A DNA stretch of 21,203 nucleotides, taken from NCBI GenBank assembly GCA_964549915.1, contig CAZJWX010000078.1:1-21203 (forward strand), written 5' to 3'. Made by a program: the position numbers and the translations under genes. Within the stretch, counting starts at the first letter, position 1. Each line of letters begins with the position of its first letter. Source of the stretch: JAUZRW01 sp964549915 (GTDB taxonomy: Bacteria > Chloroflexota > Anaerolineae > Aggregatilineales > Phototrophicaceae). Below are positions 15,941-21,203 of the stretch, one piece after another. The notes beneath the pieces are model-generated. The model saw only the letters and a list, made by a program, of their open reading frames with translations, was not told the DNA's origin and searched no databases.

Positions 15941-16100
15941 ATAACGGGATCATAAAGACAAAACAGGCGACGAGGAAGACCAAACTGCCGATGATGGTCA
16001 GGTCATCTCCGCTGCGCAGTCCGGCGACGATATAGAAAAGGGCGCAGATCACAAACAGCGCCCATCCGATTAGCTGGTAGGTTCGTTCATCTCGCGGCAT
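15924..16100 (-). CDS. 58-residue two-helix membrane miniprotein
   Basis: This short frame starts at ATG 16100 and ends with TGA at 15926-15924. It begins MPRDERTYQLIGWALFVICA and ends FMIPLLRNIR. Two hydrophobic segments, IGWALFVICALFYIVAGL (11-28) and LTIIGSLVFLVACFVFMIPLL (34-54), are joined by the polar turn RSGDD, and charged residues cap both ends. It is a credible small hairpin membrane protein. It begins two bases after the Uma2 stop codon, so it is probably translationally coupled; only a weak GAAGAA lies upstream. The intrinsic terminator sits across its stop codon, indicating that it is the last gene of the transcript. Small size means some chance of a spurious frame, but the membrane pattern and tight fit argue for a real gene. 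Function is unknown. Confidence 0.65.
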   Translation of the reverse strand: MPRDERTYQLIGWALFVICALFYIVAGLRSGDDLTIIGSLVFLVACFVFMIPLLRNIR

Positions 16101-16102
16101 GG

Positions 16103-16726
16103 CTATTCTTCAAAGATCGTGGCAACGGCTAGCTCAAATCCTGGCAGCAGAGCACTTGTTAGATTGTCTTCTACTCCGTAAACGATGGGTACAGCATCCG
16201 AGGTATGAACCTCTATTTCCTGCTTTTTCGGAAAAACTAACCAGACTTCTTGCGTACCGTATTCAAAATACACCAACGATTTACGCACAGATTCTGAGCG
16301 ACCCTGCGTTGGTGAAACAATCTCTACGGCAAGGTCAGGCGCTCCATAAAAATAGCCTGTAGTCTTCTGAACGCGATCTTTCTTCACAAAGGCCACATCC
16401 GGTTGCCTACGTTCTATGATACTGTCTTTTGTGCCTTCCAGGACGAAATTTATGTCGCCGGGATAAAGCCGTCCCAGATTGCGCGGTACTACAAAATTTC
16501 CCAGAGTGAGCAGAAGCTTTGTCTCAATCCAACCGTGATTTTCCCCCGTCATATACGTATCCTGGTCGAAGCCAACCCAATTTCCATCTACAATTTCCAG
16601 GTTTTTGAACCCGTCGATTTCGCCTATTTTGAGCGCGATTTCTTCTGTGATGGGTCGCTGCATGAACAGAAAGACCAGATCACGCACGATATTTCCGACT
16701 TTTGGATCAATCGCTGGAATATCCAT
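16103..16726 (-). CDS. Uma2-family (DUF820) restriction-endonuclease-fold protein
   Basis: A 207-residue protein of the Uma2 family, a PD-(D/E)XK nuclease-fold group expanded in cyanobacteria and Chloroflexota. The core is visible: RQPDVAFV with D110, APDLAVEIVSPT with E135, K149 in VRKSLVYFEYGTQEVWLV, and the ending VEDNLTSALLPGFELAV. The expected catalytic Asp, Glu and Lys are all present. Family members are often mobile and their cellular role is not established. The gene lies 31 bases after carA, inside the arg/car block, and its ribosome site GGAGG is only four bases from the ATG. Base composition is unlike its neighbours: five 60-base lines I counted average 46% GC, against 58 and 70% in two carA lines. 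This fits recent acquisition. Confidence 0.85.
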   Translation of the reverse strand: MDIPAIDPKVGNIVRDLVFLFMQRPITEEIALKIGEIDGFKNLEIVDGNWVGFDQDTYMTGENHGWIETKLLLTLGNFVVPRNLGRLYPGDINFVLEGTKDSIIERRQPDVAFVKKDRVQKTTGYFYGAPDLAVEIVSPTQGRSESVRKSLVYFEYGTQEVWLVFPKKQEIEVHTSDAVPIVYGVEDNLTSALLPGFELAVATIFEE

Positions 16727-16757
16727 ATCGCCTCCACAAGAAGACTATTTGCCAGGA

Positions 16758-17906
16758 TTATGCTGAAGGTTCGGTCTCTTCGCCATGTTCGGAACGCACC
16801 GCCCCCACAAATTCATCAAACAGATAGAGCGCATCATGGGGGCCTGGGGATGCTTCCGGGTGATATTGCACGCTGAAAGCACGCAACTCGCGGTGGCGGA
16901 TGCCTTCGACCGTATTGTCGTTGAGGTTGATGTGCGTGACCTCACCGCCGCTCAGTTCACTATCCTCTGATACAGCAAAACCGTGATTATGTGAACTGAT
17001 TTCGACTTGCCCGGTGAGCAAGTTCTTCACGGGCTGGTTGCCGCCGCGATGCCCGAAGCGCATCTTCTCCGTCTTGCCGCCCAGCGCCAGCGCCAGAATC
17101 TGGTGCCCCAGGCAGATGCCAAAGACGGGAACTTGCCCCAGCAAATTCTTGACATTCGCGATGGCGTAATCGACGGCTGCCGGGTCTCCGGGGCCATTGC
17201 TGAGGAAAACCCCGGCTGGATTCTGCGCGAGAATCTCTTCAGCAGGCGTCTGCGCCGGGACGACGCGCACGCGCAAACCACGATCCGTCATCATGCGCAG
17301 GATGTTGTGCTTGATACCGTAATCGTAGGCGATGATCAGCGGGCCTGCGGTATTGGCTCCGGTTTCGCCATACCACTGCGGATCGCTGCCCTCTGCCCAG
17401 TTATACGGCTCGTCCGTTGTAACGGCATCCACCAGATTCGCGCCGGACATATCCAGCGATGCGCGGGCGATTTTCAGCAGGGCATCCGTATCTGCTGCCG
17501 CTTCGCCATGTGCAATCGCTGCCCGCATCGCCCCGCTGGTGCGAATGTGGCGCACCAGTGCCCGCGTCGCAATCTCGGTCAGGCCGATGACGCCCTGACT
17601 CTCCAGATATTCGCTGAGGGTGCTGCGCTGCCGCCAGTTGCTCACAATGGGACTCAGCGAGCGCACCACAAATCCACTGACCCAGATGCGGCTCGATTCA
17701 ACATCTTCCAGATTGATGCCCGTATTGCCCACATGCGGCACGGTCATCGTGATAATCTGCTTGTAATACGAAGGATCCGTGAGAATCTCCTGGTAGCCCG
17801 TCATCGACGTATTGAAGACCACCTCCCCCGTTTCAATCCCCTCCGCACCGAAACCTTCGCCACGAAAAATCTGTCCGTCTTCCAGGACGAGAACGCCTTT
17901 ACTCAT
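16758..17906 (-). CDS. carA: Carbamoyl-phosphate synthase small (glutaminase) subunit
   Basis: CarA hydrolyses glutamine and channels ammonia to CarB. The 382 residues match E. coli CarA (382). The N-terminal domain shows GVLVLEDGQIFRGEGFG and the family-specific GEVVFNTSMTGYQEILTDPSY (28-48). The class I glutamine amidotransferase domain shows NGPGDP (237-242), the nucleophile C265 in FGICLGHQ, NHGFAV (307-312), and H349/E351 in QYHPEASPGPHDA, so the catalytic triad is intact. It starts 18 bases after argD's stop, so it very likely shares the argCBD transcript. The usual partner carB does not follow directly; a Uma2 gene, a miniprotein gene and a terminator intervene. Confidence 0.97.
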   Translation of the reverse strand: MSKGVLVLEDGQIFRGEGFGAEGIETGEVVFNTSMTGYQEILTDPSYYKQIITMTVPHVGNTGINLEDVESSRIWVSGFVVRSLSPIVSNWRQRSTLSEYLESQGVIGLTEIATRALVRHIRTSGAMRAAIAHGEAAADTDALLKIARASLDMSGANLVDAVTTDEPYNWAEGSDPQWYGETGANTAGPLIIAYDYGIKHNILRMMTDRGLRVRVVPAQTPAEEILAQNPAGVFLSNGPGDPAAVDYAIANVKNLLGQVPVFGICLGHQILALALGGKTEKMRFGHRGGNQPVKNLLTGQVEISSHNHGFAVSEDSELSGGEVTHINLNDNTVEGIRHRELRAFSVQYHPEASPGPHDALYLFDEFVGAVRSEHGEETEPSA

Positions 17907-17924
17907 GGATTAACTTGCCCCAAA

Positions 17925-19115
17925 TCACAACTCATTGAAAATCGTCGTCAGGTGATCTGCCAGATGGTCGACATCGCCCGTCTGCACCACCAGCGGCGGC
18001 ACAAAGCGCAGCACATTCGGCCCCGCGTTGACCAGCAGCAGGCCATGCTCATAGCCAGCTTCGATGATCGGCGTGACGGCTTCGCTGCATTCAACGGCTG
18101 CCATCAGGCCGCGACCGCGCACTTCGCGAATCAGCGGACTGTTGATCTCGGAGAGCCGATCCAGCAGGTATTCGCCAACTCGCCGCACATGCCCCAGGAA
18201 ATCCGCCTCCCGAACGCGCGCGACGACATGAGTCGCAACCTGTGTCACCAGGGGACCGCCCGCGAAGGTCGAACCATGATCCCCCGGCTGCATCGCGCTG
18301 GCAACCTGCTCTGTGACCAGCACCGCGCCAATCGGCAGGCCGACGGCCAGCGGCTTGGCCAGCGTCATCATATCCGGCGTGACGCCGCTCGGCTCATGCG
18401 CCCAGAGAGTCCCCGTGCGCCCTAACCCACACTGCACTTCATCGAAGATCAGCAGCGCCTGATGCGCGTTGCAGGCCGTGCGCAGCGCCCGCAGAAATTC
18501 ATCCGTCGCGGGATACACGCCGCCTTCGCCCTGAATCGGCTCGACGATGACCGCCGCCGTGCGCTCTGTGATCGCCTGTTGGGCGCTTTCGATGTCGTTG
18601 AAGGTCGCAACGACGGTATCGCCCATCAACGGACGGAAGGGAGCCTGGTATTTCTCGCGCGGGGTCACCGCCAGTGATCCCATCGTGCGCCCGTGAAACC
18701 CACCCGTGAAGCAGACAATTTCCGTCTTCTCCGTCGCGCCGCTGTTGTAGGCCACGCGCCGCGCGAACTTCATCGCTGCTTCATTGGCTTCCGTACCACT
18801 GTTGCAGAAGAAAGCCCGATCTGCAAAGGAACTTTCGACCAGGAGCTTCGCCAGCACCGCATGGGGTTCCGTGTGGTAAAGGTTGCTGACGTGCAGCATT
18901 CCGGTTGCGAGTTGCGATTGAATGACCTGATTGATACCCGCATCGCCATACCCCAACGCATTCACCGCAATGCCGCCGACCCAATCCTTGTACGTCTTGC
19001 CTTGCGCATCGTAGAGAGTCGTCCCTTCACCGCGCACCAACACAAACTCCGGTCGTGAATAGGTCTGCACGATGTATTGTTGTTCATTCTGGATCGCTTC
19101 GTGTTGTTCTGCCAT
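17925..19115 (-). CDS. argD: Acetylornithine aminotransferase (class III, PLP-dependent)
   Basis: A 396-residue class III aminotransferase that makes N-acetylornithine from the semialdehyde with glutamate as amino donor; LysW-linked or succinyl substrates cannot be excluded. Motifs are CNSGTEANEAAMKFAR (104-119), phosphate-binding GFHGRTMGSL (139-148), VEPIQGEGG (191-199), LIFDEVQCGLGRTG (222-235) with the PLP-binding Asp225, and the Schiff-base lysine K254 in LAKPLAVGLPIGAVL. I start at ATG 19115, with AAGGA eight bases upstream; the longer frame would read through the argB end and add a non-homologous arginine-rich N-terminus. It sits 34 bases after argB and 18 before carA. Confidence 0.95.
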   Translation of the reverse strand: MAEQHEAIQNEQQYIVQTYSRPEFVLVRGEGTTLYDAQGKTYKDWVGGIAVNALGYGDAGINQVIQSQLATGMLHVSNLYHTEPHAVLAKLLVESSFADRAFFCNSGTEANEAAMKFARRVAYNSGATEKTEIVCFTGGFHGRTMGSLAVTPREKYQAPFRPLMGDTVVATFNDIESAQQAITERTAAVIVEPIQGEGGVYPATDEFLRALRTACNAHQALLIFDEVQCGLGRTGTLWAHEPSGVTPDMMTLAKPLAVGLPIGAVLVTEQVASAMQPGDHGSTFAGGPLVTQVATHVVARVREADFLGHVRRVGEYLLDRLSEINSPLIREVRGRGLMAAVECSEAVTPIIEAGYEHGLLLVNAGPNVLRFVPPLVVQTGDVDHLADHLTTIFNEL

Positions 19116-19149
19116 GCATCCAATCCTTACATCATAAATGATCTGGCGG

Positions 19150-19899
19150 TTATGCGCGGGCGAAGACCGTACCGCCGTGTGTGCGCAGGCCATCCAGATT
19201 GGTGATGACCGCGCCAGAAACTTCACTTTGCAGCGCGTGCAGCGCCGTGCGCACTTTGGGAACCATGCCGCCAGTAATCGTCCCGTCTGCGATGTAGCGC
19301 TCAGCTTCGGCGGAGGTGATCTGCGCTGCCACCGCGTCCGCAATCAGCACGCCCTCCACATCGGTAAGAAAGATCACGCGCTCCGCCCCCAACGCCCCGG
19401 CAATCGCCCCTGCGACATGATCCGCATTGACGTTGTAGAGCGTATCTTCCCCCAGGCAAATCGGTGCGATCACCGGAGTCATCCCTGCACGCAGCAAGGG
19501 GATCAACTTGGCGGCGTCAATGGATGACACCTCGCCGGTATACTGCATATCGACCGTCTCGTGCGCCATCTTCACGGCACGGACAATACCGCGATCCGCC
19601 CCGCTCAGCCCCAGCGCATCGATCCCGGCGCTCAGGAATGTCGCCACCAGTCGCTTGTTGACCAGGCCCGCCAGCACCATCGTGACGATTTGTAGCGTGG
19701 TAGCGTCGGTCACGCGCACGCCATCAACCATTTGCGGTGCAATGCCGTAGCGTTCCTGCACCTGGCTGATTTCTTTGCCGCCGCCATGTACAACGATCGC
19801 TGGCATCGACAGGGTGGTGAGAAGCTCACCGAGCGCACGCAGGTAAGTGTGATCCGTGAGTTCGTTCCCACCGACTTTGATGACCCAGGGCTGTTCCAT
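19150..19899 (-). CDS. argB: Acetylglutamate kinase
   Basis: This amino-acid kinase phosphorylates the gamma-carboxyl of N-acetylglutamate with ATP, the second arginine step. The 249 residues are near the E. coli length (258). Visible are IKVGGNEL (7-14) with K8, VHGGGKEI (37-44), the substrate loop VDGVRVTD (58-65), NVNADHVAGAIAGAL (156-170), FLTDVEGV (177-184), and GGMVPKV (210-216) with K215. The chain begins directly at the first strand and lacks the N-terminal helix that arginine-inhibited hexameric enzymes use, so feedback inhibition of that kind looks unlikely. VDGVRVTD fits ArgB rather than the aminoadipate kinase LysZ. It is 12 bases after argC. Confidence 0.94.
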   Translation of the reverse strand: MEQPWVIKVGGNELTDHTYLRALGELLTTLSMPAIVVHGGGKEISQVQERYGIAPQMVDGVRVTDATTLQIVTMVLAGLVNKRLVATFLSAGIDALGLSGADRGIVRAVKMAHETVDMQYTGEVSSIDAAKLIPLLRAGMTPVIAPICLGEDTLYNVNADHVAGAIAGALGAERVIFLTDVEGVLIADAVAAQITSAEAERYIADGTITGGMVPKVRTALHALQSEVSGAVITNLDGLRTHGGTVFARA

Positions 19900-19911
19900 C
19901 TGCTTCTCTTC

Positions 19912-20916
19912 CTACACCAGGGCGGTAATTTCTTGCATCCCGAACATCAGATTGAAACATTGCACGGCCTGGCTCGCAGCACCTTTGCGCAGGTTATCCA
20001 GGACGCTGGTGATGTGCACATAACGCTCCGTCACCGGGGTGATGCTGATGTGGCAGCTGTTCGAGAGCACAGCGCCGCGAAAACTGGCATCCTGCCCCAG
20101 TGGCAGTAGTTCGACCATCGGCTCATCGGCGTAAACGTTGGTGTAGAGGCTGTGCACGCGGTCACTCGTCAGGTTGTAGTTGAGGGTGACGTAGATGCTC
20201 GCCATCAAGCCACGATCCACAGGAACCAGATGTGGTGTGAAGATCAGCGGCTCTGAAAGTTGCATGAAACGCCGAATTTCCTGTTCGATCTCCCCGACAT
20301 GACGATGCACGCGCCCCGCCTTGTACGGCTTGAGGTTCCCGAACATCTCGACAAAATGCGTCTGCAAATTGGGCGTGCGCCCCGCGCCTGAAACGCCCGA
20401 TTTAGCGTCCACGATGATGGGCGCTTCCAGTGCCAGCCCTTGCACGCGCAGCAGCGGGTAGAGTCCCAGCAGCACGGCAGTCGGATAGCAGCCCGGCACA
20501 GCGACAGCGCTGGCGTCCATCAGAGCATCGCGATTCAACTCCGGCAGGCCGTAGGGGGCGGGCAGCAGTTCCGGGTGTGGATGCGGCACACCATACCAAC
20601 GCTCGTACTCCTCCGACGTATCCAGGCGCAAATCCGCCGAAAGGTCGATGACACGGACGCCCGCATCCAACGCAGATCTCACCATTGGCGCGGACGCCGT
20701 ATGGGGCAGCGCCAGGAAGATTGCATCCAGCCCGTCCAGCCGCACATCTTCTGAGCGAATATAGCGCAAATCGGTTCCCGGCACTGGTTCACCGGGGAAG
20801 GTGTTCGACGTTGCGAAGACGATCTGCACAGCGGGATGCCCGGTCAGAATTTCAATGAGATTCTGCCCCGCGTATCCGGCTGCGCCCATTACCCCCACTC
20901 GTAGGCTCTGCGTCAT
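19912..20916 (-). CDS. argC: N-acetyl-gamma-glutamyl-phosphate reductase
   Basis: ArgC reduces acetylglutamyl phosphate to the semialdehyde with NADPH. The 334 residues are typical. The Rossmann start is VGVMGAAGYAGQNLIEIL (7-24); FLALPHTAS (67-75) and DLSADLRL (91-98) follow. The catalytic cysteine C143 lies in VPGCYPTAVLLGLYPL, followed by DAKSGVSGAGR (170-180) and the catalytic-region histidine in GRVHRHVGEIEQE (201-213). The ATG at 20916 has AGGA three bases upstream and AGGAG farther up. It is the first gene of the arg/car transcript, with a 287-base non-coding stretch before it that holds a plausible promoter. Confidence 0.96.
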   Translation of the reverse strand: MTQSLRVGVMGAAGYAGQNLIEILTGHPAVQIVFATSNTFPGEPVPGTDLRYIRSEDVRLDGLDAIFLALPHTASAPMVRSALDAGVRVIDLSADLRLDTSEEYERWYGVPHPHPELLPAPYGLPELNRDALMDASAVAVPGCYPTAVLLGLYPLLRVQGLALEAPIIVDAKSGVSGAGRTPNLQTHFVEMFGNLKPYKAGRVHRHVGEIEQEIRRFMQLSEPLIFTPHLVPVDRGLMASIYVTLNYNLTSDRVHSLYTNVYADEPMVELLPLGQDASFRGAVLSNSCHISITPVTERYVHITSVLDNLRKGAASQAVQCFNLMFGMQEITALV

Positions 20917-21203
20917 GATTCCTGCCCGTCTCCTGGATGCCCCGCAAGAAAGTACGAAATTGTCCCCACATCACGTCTGAATGATACAGGCAGTGCAGTG
21001 AGACCCTTAATATCACGAACTGCTACGAATTACGCGGCATGCTGGTTCATAATTCGCAATGAGCACGAGTTTAAGCCGAATTGCAACACGCGTCAACAAT
21101 CGCACAGTTGCAGGCCCATTGCACAGAGGATTACGTTCAGCGGGGAACACTTATGGACAAAGCAAAAGGAACCCGCATGAAGTAAAATGTTAGAATGGCA
21201 AAG
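20917..21203. other. Non-coding upstream region of argC
   Basis: This 287-base stretch at the window edge holds no gene I can support; an AT-leaning 60-codon frame is not protein-like. It contains the predicted argC promoter, an imperfect inverted repeat of CGAATTA type at 21024-21058 (8 of 10 positions pair), and a possible rightward -10 box TAGAAT at 21191-21196 that could belong to a divergent gene outside the window. I see no convincing ArgR-type operator. Confidence 0.5.
21068..21096 (-). promoter_or_regulatory. Predicted promoter for the argCBD-carA transcript
   Basis: On the minus strand, TTGACG (21096-21091) and TAAACT (21073-21068) are separated by exactly 17 bases. Transcription would begin near 21061, giving a leader of about 145 bases before argC. 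The imperfect inverted repeat at 21024-21058 would lie at the 5' end of that leader. Confidence 0.4.

Noticed and set aside
16103..16726. Uma2 gene as part of a restriction or toxin-antitoxin system
   Set aside because: No methyltransferase or recognisable antitoxin lies beside it; the neighbouring miniprotein is a membrane hairpin with no known immunity signature.
17007..18425. 472-codon open frame antisense to carA and argD
   Set aside because: It lies opposite two clear family genes, has no recognisable motif, and is the kind of frame that GC-rich codon bias leaves open on the other strand.
20917..21061. Possible ArgR box or T-box/riboswitch in the argC leader
   Set aside because: TGAAT occurs once (20980 region), but no paired ATTCA palindrome, T-box core or known riboswitch motif is visible.
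20998..21180. 60-codon plus-strand frame at the right edge
   Set aside because: No ribosome site, no protein-like pattern, and it lies across the predicted argC promoter and leader.

Overview
The window looks like ordinary chromosomal DNA from a free-living, GC-rich bacterium. I infer Chloroflexota (Anaerolineae or a relative). The clues are the style of the URO-D-like, FHA, BtrH/DUF4872, Hsp70-like and RsmD proteins, but no rRNA or other firm taxonomic marker is present. Genes are tightly packed on both strands. I see no phage, IS element, CRISPR array, tRNA or rRNA.

Left part (1-5425). A plus-strand cluster encodes a small TPR protein, a URO-D-superfamily protein that is not typical HemE, the 16S rRNA methyltransferase RsmD, and an ImmA/IrrE-like protein without a zinc-peptidase motif. 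It runs head-on into a minus-strand pair, hpt and a CCA-type tRNA nucleotidyltransferase, with the two stop codons overlapping. Upstream of hpt on the minus strand is an FHA-domain protein.

Middle part (5426-12570). On the plus strand are a TGS/ThrRS-like/uridine-kinase fusion, a lidless Hsp70-like ATPase with its own promoter, a HEAT-repeat protein directly behind the Hsp70 gene, and a BtrH_N/DUF4872 protein whose expected cysteine is tryptophan. A minus-strand polytopic membrane protein and a plus-strand ABM-fold monooxygenase-like protein follow, divergently arranged.

Right part (12666-20916). A minus-strand arginine/carbamoyl-phosphate block reads argC-argB-argD-carA, then a Uma2-family endonuclease of lower GC, then a 58-residue two-helix membrane protein, then a strong intrinsic terminator, and only then carB. 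ArgC, ArgB and ArgD turn acetylglutamate into acetylornithine, or act on the LysW-bound equivalents. CarA and CarB make carbamoyl phosphate for citrulline and pyrimidines. The terminator only 40 bases before carB is the most unusual layout in the window.

I do not see a convincing wholly new system. The best leads are the interrupted carA-carB block, the residue-level departures in RsmD, the BtrH-like protein and the IrrE-like protein, and the Hsp70-HEAT pair. No stretch over 300 bases lacks a gene; the longest is the 287 bases at the right end.
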